A DNA stretch of 64,000 bases from Drosophila pseudoobscura (taxonomy: Eukaryota > Arthropoda > Insecta > Diptera > Drosophilidae). Position 1 is the stretch's first letter; each line of letters begins with the position of its first letter. A program made the position numbers and the translations under genes. The notes under the pieces were generated by a model. That model was not told the DNA's origin. It saw only the letters and a program-made list of their open reading frames with translations, and made no database searches. Location: positions 682,001 through 746,000 of the forward strand of contig NC_046683.1 of the NCBI RefSeq assembly GCF_009870125.1, in the 5' to 3' direction. Below, piece by piece: positions 11,890-24,800 of the stretch.

Positions 11890-14723
11890 CTGGCACTGGC
11901 ACTGGCATTATCCAATGCCTAGTCCAAGGCCTGAGTCATATTTACAATTTCGAAATTATCATATTATTATTATAGAAGCTATGCGAGTGCGTAATCCGCG
12001 AGAGAGATCCGATCCGATTGGTTGGATGCGACTGCGACTGCGACTGCGTTGGGTAGGTAGTTTTCCATCTCGATCTTCTAATGCCCGGCAGTGCCCTGCC
12101 CTGCCCTTGCCCTCGTCGCGACTGACCTTCGGATGTTTTCCACTGCCCCAGTAGGAAATGTCCATAAATTTTCTGCTGAGCCACAATGACGCTACAACCT
12201 TGGGGGATTTCTCATTTCTTGTTGTAAGAGGTGGCTTTAGAGGCTGGCTGCCGGCTGCCCCATCCGAGAAGAGATCCAAGAACTCCAGCGAGCTGCCAAT
12301 GGAGCAGAGACAGGGCAGAGCTCATAAGATCAATGAACGCTTTCAATAGGAAATCGAAATTGAAATCGAAATCTAAAAAATGAAATGAAATCACGGCTCT
12401 GTCTCTGTGGCTGTGTCTGTGTCTGTCTCTGTCTCTGTTGCTTCGTTGTCATCATCGCTCGTCTCCAATTCCATTGCTACTCGTATTTTGGTTTCTGTTT
12501 AAAGTATCTCTGGTATCTGGTATTTGGGTATCTGGGTATCTGCTATTGATAAATGCCATAATTAGTGGGCTGGTTATTAGCGATTATACTTCGATTCAGT
12601 TTCGATTCCATTCAGTTCCATTCAGCTCTCGATTGGATTTGCCGCGGCACGCGGCATCCACTCGATTCGTTGACCCAAGCGATGCAGAACCTTGGAATTA
12701 GCATAAAACGTTACTGTTGCTCTCTATCAGCTCTGACTGGTTGACGACTGGGACTGGGACTGGGATTGGGGATAGGGGATTGGGACTCCATGGGGATGGT
12801 TTGCTAATGGTTCAGACGTATCAGTATCATGTACTCCCATGCGGCTTAACGGCTTAAACTGGACCCTGGCCAAGATCTATGTACTTCCCCCTGGCTGGTT
12901 TTTCTTTCGCTTTCGATCAGAAATCACAAATCACAGTTCAGAAATCCCCGCAGCAATCATATATTGGATCGCATTGAGAGAGTCACATGCGCTTATTCGA
13001 GTATTCTTTGCGATGACTTCATTAAGGCGCCAAAACGCACCCCGATGTTGCCTCAGAACGCGTATCTTTCAGATCGCCATAGCCACTGTTTGTATCTGTG
13101 AGCGGCAGGCAGTGTGTGTGTGTGTGTGTGCGCGCTGGGCAGGTGTCGAAACAATGTGTGGAGCGCAACTTAATTAGAATGTTGCCACATTTGTGTGTAG
13201 AGCCAGCAACAAAATCTCTCAAATAAAAATGTCAGAACAAGTTGAGGAGGCAATTTGTCAACCGGCAACCGGCTGCTAGACACGCGGCCGGATCCCGTCG
13301 CCCCATCCCCTTCCCAATGCCCCCACTTTGCATTCGAAATGCATTTTCTTGCATATGAGAAACCGAAAAAAACTGAGCAGAAACGAAAACAGAGGCAAAA
13401 CAACACTCAACCGCCAGGCGACACAAATTTCCGTGAGCTCACAAATTTTTTGATTTTGGACCGGGCCCAGGCCCCCCCACTTGGCCAACTAGTGGGTCGG
13501 TGGGCTTGTGGGCTTGTGGGCTGGTGTGTCCATGGATCCGTTCATGCGCAAGGTTTTTGATCGGGTCGGTTTTGAGTCAGTAGCAGCAACTGATCTATGG
13601 CCATTGGCCACCCGCTACCAGCGACAGCAGCAGCAGCAGCAGCAGCCGTGGGGTGCATTGCTCTTAAAATGGCTCAAAAGCCGTTGAACTGCTGGCTACT
13701 GCTTAGACTTCAACAGCCGGACCGGCGGCCTGTCTCTGCCTCAGTCTCCGCACCGGACAGAACTCAGGCTGCTGCTGCTGCTGCACAAAATGTTGTATGC
13801 TAATTCCAGCAGCCCGCAAAAACTCTAGACACCCAAGAACCTGGCTCTAAGAACACTTGGCCAAGACTCGACCCATCCATACCCCACATTCGATGGGATG
13901 TGGCCTTGAAGTGGGAAGGAAATGGGGCAACGAAGAGGTAACTGTCCCTCCATCATCACTAATCTACTCTTCTCTCCTCTGCGCTCCCCTCTGTGGGTCT
14001 GGTCATGCTCATGGTACCCTCTGACTGGGTGATACTTCTAAGTCCGGCTAAAAGACCTGAGCTACGGCTGAGACTGTGACTGTGGCTGTGGCTGGGGTTG
14101 TAGCTGTGGCTGCGGCTGCGGCTGTGGCCGTTGAAATCGAGAATGAAATGAAAATGTGACCAAATGTAAATTATTTTAATTGTATTGCCGCTGCTGCTGC
14201 TGTTGGTGCTGCTGTTCTTAGATTCTGGCAGCTACTGGAATCCACTGGCACGTTCTTTTGGCTGTGACTGTGACTGTGACGACGGCTGCTGTTGCTATTT
14301 CTATTGCTATTGCGCTGTGTTGGAGGGGTTAAATGAACGCTCGCTTGGTCTATGAAAGATGTCAAGGTATCTGTAAAATTTGTATTTGATTTCGTACGCC
14401 AATCACATCCACTTTGTACAAACAAACGAGCGCCAACACTGGAGCCGCGCAGCTCGAATACACAGACACACACAAATCACAAGTCGTCACAACACACATG
14501 CACATAAACACACAAAAAACATAAAGCAATCCCAAGCGACTAATTAGGCAATTGGACACCCGATGTACATACACACTTACATACGTCTGATGGAGGTGGA
14601 GGAAGATCTGTCGCAGGGGAGGGGGGAGGAGTAGGAGCTTTCCAACGCACACTCTTTTGGGTCATGTGTGGGTCTGTTGGTCTGCAGGCTGGTGGACGGG
14701 ATCGGACTTTATCCCCGTCCCAC

Positions 14724-14762
14724 TGTGTGTGTGTGTGTGTGTGTACATATGTATGTATGTAT
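14724..14762. repeat. GT then TATG microsatellite
   Basis: A GT run of about ten units leads directly into ACATATGTATGTATGTATA. Confidence 0.9.
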
Positions 14763-15591
14763 AAGGCGGTGTCTTTTTTTTATTTCGTCCAGCTCGACAA
14801 ATTCCACAATGGCATGGCATAGGGACAAATTAGCTGTCAGCTACACTCAGAGAAAAAACTGTAGTACTAAAAAAGGGGAAACACACACACCCATCCGTAT
14901 TTCAATTAAATATTCGGATTTTCAATACAAATCTAAAGAAAATAAATAGAATTCAAATAGTCGAATCTAAGTATAAAAAACTTTAATATATTCAATTTGT
15001 AGGAATTGATAATTAATCGAACTAAGCAAAAAAAATATATATATTTATTTCGATAATATATTAGTGTACAAATGTAAGTGAAATTAGTTTAGCTTTTGAC
15101 AATATCCGCTCTCGGTGACAATATAATGGCATAAATATTCAATTCTCAGGGCTCTTTTTTTCTCTGGGTGTGTGGGAATCCGAGTGGGAAATAGCTGACA
15201 GCCGGTGAAAGGGCACTCTGGAATGAGTCTTGCGGTTCTGGTTCTGGGGCTCAACCTTGGAGATGCTCCATTAATGGCGCAAAATAATCGGACGCAGCAC
15301 ATTTTTTAGGGGGTAGCTTGAATTACTCGCACCATTCCATTCCGCTCGCAGGTTGTGTGCCATATACAACATAGCTCGACATACTAGAAGCGGCAATATC
15401 AGCAGCAACGCCACAAAAAAAGCCAATCAAACACACGGGCACATTCACATGAACATGCACAGGCACAGGCACATGAACAGGCACACGAGATGTTTACACT
15501 CGGGCATAAACATCACCAGCGAGAGCGCAGTGTGAAAATTGGGTTAAAAAATAAAGCACGCAAACTACCTTGACACATTTTCCCCGAAGCA

Positions 15592-15620
15592 GAGTGGAGT
15601 GGAGTGGAGTGGAGTGGAGT
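15592..15620. repeat. GAGTG pentamer tandem array
   Basis: Perfect GAGTG/GGAGT tandem repeat of nearly six units. Its exact complement occurs at 16994-17020, giving an inverted pair about 1.4 kb apart. Confidence 0.92.
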
Positions 15621-15736
15621 CAATGTGGTCAATGGATGGTATGGCATGGGGTACGGCTTGGGGCTGGATGTGCGCTGGACTCTTTCGAAAGCACAAAGCA
15701 AACAGTGGAAGCGCAGAGGGGAAGCAGGAACAAAGC

Positions 15737-15778
15737 CAGAGGTGGAGGTGGAGGTGGAGGTGGAGATGGAGATGGAGG
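15737..15778. repeat. GGTGGA/GGAGAT hexamer tract
   Basis: Tandem GAGGTG units followed by two GAGATG units. Confidence 0.85.
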
Positions 15779-16993
15779 TGTGGTCTGGCCATCTATCCGG
15801 CATTCAGAGAGTCGAGCTGAGTGTCCCGTACCTCATATCAATAATCTGTTGCAACTGTAATAAAAATAGCTTTACGAAATATACGAGTATATATTTCAAT
15901 GTGTGTCCGTCTGTCTCTATTTGTAAATGATAAGGGAACGCGAATACACGCCACGTGAGCTGTAGGCTCCGACCATACCCGTACCCACATCCATAGCTGC
16001 CCCCGATTCCAGTTCCAGTTCCAATTCCATTTCCAATACCATCCCAAAATTTCGTGTGCGGTCCGCTGATTAGACGCAATATTGTATCAGTGCAAGTGTA
16101 AGTCATGCCCAGTGGAGGGTGGGGCGGAGGAAACTGCGTCTTGCGCAGCAATCAGCATGAGCCCTCTCCATTCCCATTCCCATTCCCATTTCCAATCCAA
16201 TCTCCATTCTCTTTTTCATCTGCTAGAACCATCCTCGGGTGCCATCATTGCCACTGGGTTTATTGACCAGACGCGCGATCACATACTCGTACCACTTGGC
16301 CACTCGGCCACTTGGCAGGCCAACGATTGCGAAAAGGTTTAAAAATAAGTCAGAGGAGGGGGGCTGGGGCTGGTGCGGGGGCCCTGTATAGGCGGCGTTG
16401 ACAGCCAGCATCCGCTCGTCGGTCGTCGCTCAGGTTCATGTCCTTTCGATAGGATATTGCCCTGGCAGGCCAATGATCTTGTCGTCTGTTGAACTCGCCT
16501 TTGGGCCTCAGGAGCATTGAGTGTCTAGATTGGTTGCAAGAGGCTGCTCTGCTCTGGACAGCAACAATAAAAAGGTTCGGCGACTGCCGCATTCGCACTC
16601 GCACTCGCCCTCGTACCCTGCCAAGTTCCATCTGCTATCCCGATGCTCCTCTGTAGCAGGCTGGCCCTTTGCCGAGAGATGCAGCGGCAGTTGCAGTTGC
16701 GGTTCATTGGCAGGGCAGACTGTTGGGGCTGTTGCCACTGCAACTGCCACTGCCGGCGGGTCATTAAAATGTAAAGGTAACTTCAAAGTTAAATGCTAAA
16801 GCTGTATCTGAGCTGGAAATGGAGCTCTAGAGTCGTTGCCATGGCGGTCGTACATCTTCTTACTGCTGCTGGTGCTGCCGGTCCTTTGTGCCGGTCGCAT
16901 GGCGAGGAGGAGTCAATGGCCTGCGGGTCTATTTTAGCACATGCCATTGGCCCTGAACTTGTTTGCTGGCCTGGCCCCTTGTCCAGGCCTGTG

Positions 16994-17020
16994 ACTCCAC
17001 TCCACTCCACTCCACTCCAC
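16994..17020. repeat. ACTCC pentamer tandem array (inverted partner)
   Basis: Perfect ACTCC repeat, complementary over its whole length to the GAGTG array at 15592-15620. Confidence 0.92.
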
Positions 17021-18217
17021 TTGCATAGTTCCATCTCCCATTGTCGGCCTGCCATGACTCAGTTCTGGATTCTGGAAATCCCTGCCGCTCCAGGGATCTC
17101 AAGGGATCGATCGCGCGTCGCGTTGCAGGTAACAGGTTCTCGAATTTTCGCAGGGAAAATCCCGTCATGACATTGAGGAAACAGAATAACGTCCAGAAAG
17201 AAACGCTTGGGGACACTCTTTGAGGCAATCATTTCTGTGGGCATTTTCAAATCTTTTCATGAATGCCCTTGGAGATTTCGCTGGTAGGCTAGGTAGGAGA
17301 AAAGCTAATAAATTCAGCAGCAGCAAGAAATTCGAAAGAACAAAAACGCAAATTTCGCAGAAATAGACGATGGCCGATGGAAAGGGAGCAGTGACAGTGG
17401 TAGCCGCAGCCGCAGCCGCAGCCAATGGAATAAATGTATCTTTCCAAATCGAATCGGCCTTAATATGCATATATCTGTACCCACATACCTATGTCTGTCT
17501 GTCTGATTGCCTGAGGTGTGTGCTGTGTGTCCCATCTATATGCATGTTCTCATGAGGACTGGGGAAAACCCGATATCTACCCGATCTACCCGAAGATGAT
17601 CGTAAGTAAAGGCCGGCGGTCTACTACAGGCCAGAAGGGCTGCTGAATACCCTCTGTTAGCAGGTCTAAGCCGGAGAGATCATCACTTCCGCCGCTATAG
17701 TCCGATTCCGATTCCAAATCGGATTCCAAATCCGATTCAGCGTGTGTGCGACATCTGTTGGGTGTAATGTATGTGCATCTGATTTCCCAGCATTGATTTG
17801 ATTTTCAAATTTTACTTTCGCTCCCTGGAAGATCCCATAACATCCCGCCCGCCGAACCTCTCTATCGCCGCCTATCCCGCAGCGAACCCGAATGGAACTC
17901 TGGACGGACTGTTTTGTTATTGTCAGATATTGCTGATGTTGCCGGCGATGGCCTTCGCCGGTTTCTCCGTTGCTCCGTTGCTCCGTTCCTCCTTTCCTTC
18001 GTTCCTCTGTGTTTCTTTGGTTCCTCTGTTCCTCGTTGCTGACGCAGACGCAGACGTTTGCATTTCTGGCCGAGACTCGTTTCAAATTCTAAAGAAATTC
18101 CAGTAAATGATGAGCATTGCTGGCGACTGGACGCTTCGTGGATTCGAGAGGGATTGAGCGCCACGATTGAACCACCTCTTCCTGTTGGAGAGCAAGTGAA
18201 AAAAAAAGTGATCCACG

Positions 18218-20542
18218 ATGTCGGCGTCCTTCGCCACCGCCTCCGCCTCCGCCTCCGTCTTCGACTGGCTGCCCCTGTCGGGACACAGTTTTTGCCTGCT
18301 GGTGGTGCCCGGGCTGCTTATCCTGATCATCCTCTGGCTGTGCGACCACCAGTACGACAGAGTACTGGGACGTCCGCCCCCAGGGCCCTGGGGTCTGCCG
18401 TGGCTGGGCTACCTGCCCTTCCTAAGCCGCCGGGCACCCCACAAATCGCTGCAGGCTTTGGCCCGCCGCTACGGGGGCATCTATCAACTGCGCATGGGCA
18501 GCGTGAAGGCAGTGATACTCTCGGACGTGACCCTGGTCCGGGAGTTCTTCCGCCACGAGGTGATGGCGGCTCGGGCGCCGCTCTACCTCACACACGGCAT
18601 CATGGGCGGATATGGTAAGGATATGGATATGAACACCTGCCTTGCGCTTGACTCTGACCAACGTCTGACTGTTCTGCAGGCATCATCTGCGCCGCGGGTC
18701 CCATTTGGAAACATCAGCGTCGAGAGCTTATCGATTGGCTGAAGGCATTGGGGATGACACGGCGACCGGGAGAGACGCGGAGCCGTCTCGAGCAACGGAT
18801 CGGGAGGGGTGTGGACGAGTGTGTGCAGGTGAGTGCCTATGCCTCAGAGTGACTAAGCGGCCAGTTCCTCGAATGTAGAAGGCGAATGTCCAGGTCCTTC
18901 CCCTGGGCACAGTGAGATCGATCAATTATTCTGTGTTGTGTGTTCTTTCGGCGGGGAATGTGTAAATGTGAATGCCAAAAGAATGAATGAGTGAATACTC
19001 ACTTTCTGCTGTGGCTATCACTTGCTAATTTCTTGCGTGCTTTTTTGCTTCTCCCGCTTTCCATTTGTTTATTCCTTCATTCGCTTCTTCTTTCCCTTTC
19101 GCTTTCTGACTCTGCCTCTGACTCTGCCTGCGCCACATTCTCCATCAAAGCTGTACGAAACGGATGCGGATGTGAGTCCTTCGTCGGAGTTCGACCCGGT
19201 GCCCGCCCTCCAGCACACGCTTGGGAATATCATCAACGATCTGGTCTTCGGTGTCACCTACGAGCGGCAGGACCCCGATTGGCTGTACCTGCAACGACTG
19301 CAGGAGGAGGGGGTCAAACTGATCGGCGTCTCGGGCGTGGTCAACTTCCTGCCCTGGCTGCGACGTCTGCCGTGGAATCGGCGCAACATATGCTTCTTGA
19401 TGGAAGGCAAGTCCAGGACGCACGCCATCTACGACCGCATCGTCGAGAGTTGCGAGAACAGGCTTAAGGAGCTGCAAGAGCAATATCAGGAGAAGCAGCG
19501 CCAGCGCCAACAGCAGCAGGATCTACAGCAGTACCAACAGCAGGACCCACAGCAGGATCCAGAGCCTGAATCTGGATCGGAGCAGAGTCTGCAGCAGAGC
19601 CCAGAACAAAAAGAGGAGAAGCCAGTAGCAGCAGCAGCAGCAGCACAAGAAGTGCCCCATGAACAAGTCCCAGCAAAGAAGGAAGATCAAGATCCGAATC
19701 AGCACGCAGAACAGAACCAAGTAGGGGACCGGGTCACCGAGCATGAACAGAAGCAAGGCCCTGAGCAAGAAGAGGATCAGAAGGGGGAGGAGGAGGAGGA
19801 CGACGACGACGACGACGACGTGTATGAACCTACTTGTATCCTGGAGCATTTTCTTATCAACCGAGTGCCCTTTTCGGAGCTATACTGCGACGAGCAGCTG
19901 CGCCATCTCCTCGCCGACCTCTTCGGCGCCGGTGTGGACACCTCCCTCGCCACGCTCCGCTGGTTCCTGCTCTACATGGCCCGCGAGCAGAGCTCCCAGC
20001 GCCGTCTGCACGAGCTGCTCCTTCCCCTGAGTGCCACGCCCACACTGGAGGAGCTGCAGCCGCTGGCCTTCCTCCGGGCCTGTATCTCGGAGGTGCAGCG
20101 TATACGCAGCGTGGTGCCGCTAGGCATTCCGCACGGAGCCGAGCGGGACTTCACTGTGGGAAAGTACCGGATCGCGGCCGGCAGCATGATCGTCTCACTT
20201 CAGTGGGCCATTCACATGGACCCGGCGGTGTGGCCGGAGCCGGAGCAGTTCCGTCCGGATCGCTTTCTCAATGCCGAAGGACACTACTCGGCGCCGCCCC
20301 AGTTTATCCCCTTCCAGACGGGCAAGCGCATGTGTCCTGGCGATGAGCTGGCCCGCATGATGCTAACCCTTTTCGCTGGACGCATCCTGAGACGCTTTCA
20401 CGTGGAGATGGTCCCCGGCTGCGATGCGGACATGGAAGGCGAGTGCGGCATCACCTTGGCACCCGCTCCCTACAAGCTGCGCTTCACGAAGCTTCCGCCC
20501 ATGGAATTGCAAGTGGAGGAGCAGCCACTGGTACAGGCCTAG
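18218..20542 (+). CDS. phm: Phantom, ecdysteroid 25-hydroxylase P450 (CYP306A1)
   Basis: Three exons, 18218-18614, 18680-18828 and 19151-20542, joined by GT-AG introns of 65 and 322 bp (phases 1 and 0), give 645 residues. The start is fixed by an in-frame TGA 9 bases upstream of the ATG. The protein has an N-terminal membrane anchor (about residues 24-42), the microsomal proline hinge PPPGPWGLP (53-61), an I-helix GAGVDT near 441, the K-helix ExxR as EVQR at 496-499, and the haem loop FQTGKRMCPG with Cys577. Known role: microsomal C25 hydroxylation of ketodiol to ketotriol in ecdysone synthesis in the prothoracic gland. A glutamine/acidic insert of about 120 residues (roughly 289-408) makes it much longer than a typical P450 of about 500 residues. 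Family assignment is certain; the orthologue call rests on recognised sequence and on its Cyp18a1 neighbour. Confidence 0.93.
19468..19826 (+). repeat. Low-complexity Gln/Glu/Asp/Ala insert coded within phm exon 3
   Basis: This part of exon 3 is made mostly of CAG/CAA glutamine codons, then an alanine run, then GAG/GAC acidic codons ending in seven aspartates just before 19826. The frame is open throughout and conserved P450 sequence resumes directly afterwards, so it is translated. It falls between the F-G region and the I-helix, where a surface loop is expected. Confidence 0.85.
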
Positions 20543-20685
20543 GGCTAGGAGAGAATGAGATGGAGTGATGGCTCTTTTTTCCCTTCTATGCATACATATT
20601 AGTGTGTTTTATTTTGTACTTAGAATCTTTTGAAATATATTTGCTAATTGGTGAAGTTATCCTTCTTTATCAATGTTTTGTTTTC

Positions 20686-20691
20686 ATTAAA
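20686..20691 (+). terminator. Candidate poly(A) signal of phm
   Basis: The hexamer ATTAAA lies 144 bases after the phm stop codon in AT-rich DNA, and a second ATTAAA lies at 20763-20768. A canonical AATAAA occurs only at 21304-21309. Which one is used cannot be told from sequence alone. Confidence 0.4.
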
Positions 20692-21386
20692 ATACTATAA
20701 GAAACCAGGAAGCAATAATCAAGGACCGCAGAATCATTCCCTTGGAATGGCCGCACAGCAGAATTAAATGCTCTAGGGATACAATATTATAGGAAAGAAT
20801 ACAAAATGTATAAATATTCTACTAATGGGGCTCGGGAATGTTGTTCACGAATTAATGTCCGCAAATTTGGGGAGTAGGGATTTTTAGCATTGCATATTTT
20901 CATATTAAATTAAAATAGAGACGCTTTGTTTTGCTTGCTAAAAATTCAATTATTATCAGAGAAGAATATGCATAATAAGGATATAGAATGTTACTCAGGG
21001 ATGGGAAATTTCTTCGAATTTTCCGTTTTACTTTTCCTCCCATTTCCCAACAGTTTCCGATCTGTGTTCTGTTGTGAGCACACAGATCGTTTCAGGACCG
21101 AATAATGGCTTTTGTGAGCCTCTTTTGAAAAGGTTAAAGCTTCTGTGTTTCTTCTCAGCTTTCATTGAAAGATAAAATTGTTTATACTATAATTGTATTT
21201 TATTTGATTTATTTTCGAATTGTTTCCTATTTTGTTGTGAGCTTGTAAGACTAAACCACAGTTTGTTTTGTTGTTTGGACATTAAGCTAGGACTAATGCT
21301 ATGAAATAAACAAGAACCTTAGCTAACCCATCAGCTAAGGTTGCCTAAGCCAGCTGGACGACAGCAAAACATAGCAATAGCATACA

Positions 21387-21438
21387 AATAATAATAATAA
21401 TAATATTAATTAATATTAATTAATAATAATAATAAAAA
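21387..21438. repeat. ATA/TTAAT microsatellite
   Basis: An imperfect tract of ATA and TTAATA units about 50 bases long lies in the phm-Cyp18a1 convergent spacer. Confidence 0.8.
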
Positions 21439-21890
21439 AACATTAACGATAGTGGATCGTAACTAAGGTATTCATTAGGGGGTAGAACTACAATTAATTG
21501 AACACAGCTTCTTGGGGGTGAAAGAATAGAATTGGTTGCAGTCGTCGATCTGATGGTGGGTGCATCAGGGCATCAGGACATCAGGGCATCCGGGCACTTG
21601 GCGCCTTCCTTCTCTTCTGCATGGACACGCGAGTATCCTTCGAGTGGCTTCCTGCCACACGGGGGAACCGGGTCACGTCGTGAAGACAGATTACTAGCTA
21701 ATTTATACGGCAATAGCTATAGTCATCGATGCAAGCGGCTTAACGTGCTTCTCTTGGGTGGCATTTGCTTTTGCTTTTGCGTTTGCGTTTTGTGTGTGTG
21801 TTTTGTGGTTTTTTTTATATAGGAACAAAACCGTGCTCTTCATCCAGGCCGATCCAAGCCGATCCAAGCCGATCCAGATCGCGCGCCCTA

Positions 21891-24800
21891 TCAATTGGAG
21901 CCTACGTTGCGCATATGGTGGGGATCGGTGGCAGTGGGTGCCAGGGGGCGACGCTTGAGGCACACTTTGAATGCCTCCGGCGTGATGGTGGCCCCCACGT
22001 TGCCCTTGAGACTGGGCAGCGGCTGGCCCTCGGGCAGGGCAATGTCAAAGCAGTGCATGAACGAGGCGAAAAACAGGAAAAGCTCCATCTTGGCCAGAAC
22101 ATCGCCCAGGCACATCCGCCGTCCGACTCCGAACGGTATGAAGTACTCTGGCTTGCGCACCTTGCCCTCTGTGTCGATGAACCGCGAGGGGCGGAACTCC
22201 TCGGGCTTCTCCCACAGATTGGGGTCCATGTGGACACTGTTGATCAAGGGAATGACATGGGAGCCGGCCGGTATGGTGTAGCCATTCAATTCTACATCTC
22301 TGTAAAGCGAATCAAGTAGAGGAAAAGGGAGATTGTGATTAGTAGGAGCGTGCCACAAATGCCAGCTGATAATCGCTGGTGGTTGCTGATTACTAGCAAA
22401 GCAACCACACGCGAGCTATGAGGGGCTGGTGGCTGGACTGGGGTATGGACTGGGACTGTGGCTGGGGCTGCGGCTGCGGCTGGGGGCCTACAGTCTAATC
22501 TGCTAAGCCAAGTGCGTGTCCAGAAAGTGGGCCACTGCGCCACTGGTGGCCAATGGTGATGGAAACGGAGGGGGACAATGAAAATTCCGCATTGAATGAA
22601 AAGCCACGACAATGAATGGCAATCGCATGGCATAGCGTAGATCAGAGATCTTGGTGTGAATGAACGGACTTCGCGTAAGTGCGTAAGCATTTCCAAGGGG
22701 CTGCCGATGCTTTCATATTGTGAATTGGATTGGGAACTGGGGATTGGGGACTGGGGGTTGGAGGTTGGGGGTTGGAGAGCTTGAATGCTTACCTTGTGGG
22801 TGAGTGGGTTGTGGCCAACGGCACAATGCTGGAGCGGCGCATCGACTCGAGGATGGTGGACTCGGTCACGGGCAGGTACTGAAGGTCCTCGATGGTGGGC
22901 AGGCGGTGGCGTCCGACCACCTGGTCCAGCTCGTCCTGGACGCGACGCATCTCCTTAGGATTGCGTAGCATGAAGACGTTGATCCAGAGCAGGGTGGTCT
23001 TGATGGTCTCCATGCCAGCTGAGAAGAGGTCGATGATCACCTGGACAAGTTGCTCCTCTGCAAGGAAACGAACAAGGATATGCGTGAAAGGATGCTCAGG
23101 ATGGTCAGGGCATTGCACGGCGGGAGTTGTTGTTCTGAGACAGGGATTCTTGGCTGGGATCTGGATCTGGATCTGGCACTCACCGTGATTCTTGCCATCG
23201 AAAAGCTCAGCGTCGGTGCCCTCGGCCTTGGCCTTCTCGATCTCGCATAGGTAGTAGTCGACCAGGTCTCGGACGTTGTGCGGATCGAAGCTGCGTTTGT
23301 GGTCATCGATCACGTCCTGGTAGAACCGCTGCATCTCGGCCCGGTTCTGGGCAATCTTGTTCTTGGCCGTCGAGATGCTGGGGAAGCACTGCATGGTGGG
23401 TATGTAGTCCACCGTGTGGATCTCCCCGAACAGTCGCATGCCCTCCTCGATCAGGAAATTGAAGCGCCTGAACTTTGGGTCGTCAATGCTGAACCGTGTG
23501 GACATCATCAGGCTGCAGATCACGTTACTCACGGCCACTGAGATTACGGGCGACAGATCAATCGGCTGGCCGTCACTCGCGTGCAGATGCCCGATGAACT
23601 CGTGCACTTCCGTCTATACGAAGCAAGGAGAAGGAGAAGGAGAAGGGGAAGGGAGAAGCAGAAGGGAAGCGGGGATCTTTAGAGATTTCTGTTCTGTTCG
23701 CCGGGGGGAGGCTACGAGTATCCTGTGGGGGAGTGCAGGGGTCGGGAGGTACACTCACCATGATGCGCTTCTGCATTTGCTGCTTGCCATTGCCCATGTA
23801 GGTCATGCCGAACTGCCGGAGCTTGTCGTGCAGAAAGCGGCGCTGGTCCTTCCACAGCTTCCCAGTGCTGTTGATGATGCCTACGCGCAGAAAAGGACGG
23901 AAAGAGAGGAAGGTAGAGGCGGTGAGTGATTGTCTTATGATCGGTTTGGGAGGAGGCGGCACAGAAGAGCGCTTATCTTTCTTTTTCTTAATTTGTGTAA
24001 TTTTTGTCGTGTCGTGTTTTATTATCATTTAATTGAGGTAGGCTCTTTCTCTCTGCTCTGCTCTCCCCTCTGCTGCTACCGGGGGTGGGGAGGAGGATGG
24101 GTCGTAATGGTTGCCCTACTTTTTGAGTATTGTTTGGGTTCAAGCAAAACGAAATACCAGAAAAGAAATCCCATCCCAGCCGGAGATCAATATATAATGA
24201 ACAACAAAAACACTCAAGCAAACCCAAAAAACAAAAAACAAAGCCCAATACAAAATACAAAAATTAAACAAAAAGAAAAATGGTTATATGGCTATATGGT
24301 TATATGGGGAATCGGCAACCATAAGGGAAAAATTCTGCAATGCATTATCATTGGAATAAAATAAGTGCAGCTTAAGCTGCAAAACGAAACAAAAATAAAA
24401 TACAAAACAAAAATACAAAAAGGGAAAGAGTCGAAAACGAAATCAAAATACAAAATTAAAAATTACAAATAAAAGCCGAAAAGAAGAGAGACAGAAAAGA
24501 AAGACAAAATAAAATCAAGTAAACGGCCCCAACAAAGAAATGCACGCGGAATTTCTTCGGTTAATCAAGTATTAAACATTTTGTCGTATTATTATTTTAC
24601 AATTTTCGACCTGCTGTTTCGTTGTTTCACTGTTTCGAATTTCGCTGTTTCGGCTGTGGCTGTGGCTGTGGCACTTTCGAGCTTAATTGCACCTTCACTT
24701 TGTGGCAGAGGCAGAGGGCCCCAAGTCTTCTTCTTCCTGCTGGAAGAGGCTGTAAGCCTCAACTAAAGGTGCATCTCCCCATCATCTCATATGTAGTCTG

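Larger units (their letters stand above)
1..18217. other. Upstream intergenic region of phm, no supported gene
   Basis: This 18-kb stretch consists largely of microsatellite-like DNA. It has GT/CT tracts at the left edge, AGTCAC units near 3500-3565, CAG/CTG tracts between 6.7 and 9.3 kb and at 11.3 kb, GAGA-type tracts near 8.0 and 8.6 kb, a GATC tract at 11.85 kb and GGAGT units at 15.6 and 17.0 kb. Open frames of up to 279 codons exist, but they translate to homopolymer runs that are open because the repeat lacks stops. The last few hundred bases before 18218 should include the phm 5' UTR and promoter; no clear TATA box or initiator was found. Confidence 0.6.
20543..21890. other. Convergent spacer between phm and Cyp18a1 (3' UTRs)
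   Basis: This 1.35-kb AT-rich stretch separates the two stop codons and must hold both 3' ends. It includes an ATA/TTAATA-rich repeat tract at 21387-21438. I see no open frame with protein-like content. Because the genes face each other, their 3' UTRs could overlap if both use distal poly(A) sites. Confidence 0.6.

Noticed and set aside
19022..19150. Upstream extension of phm exon 3 with a hydrophobic leader
   Set aside because: It is the pyrimidine-rich end of intron 2. The acceptor before 19151 restores the P450 sequence in frame with exon 2.
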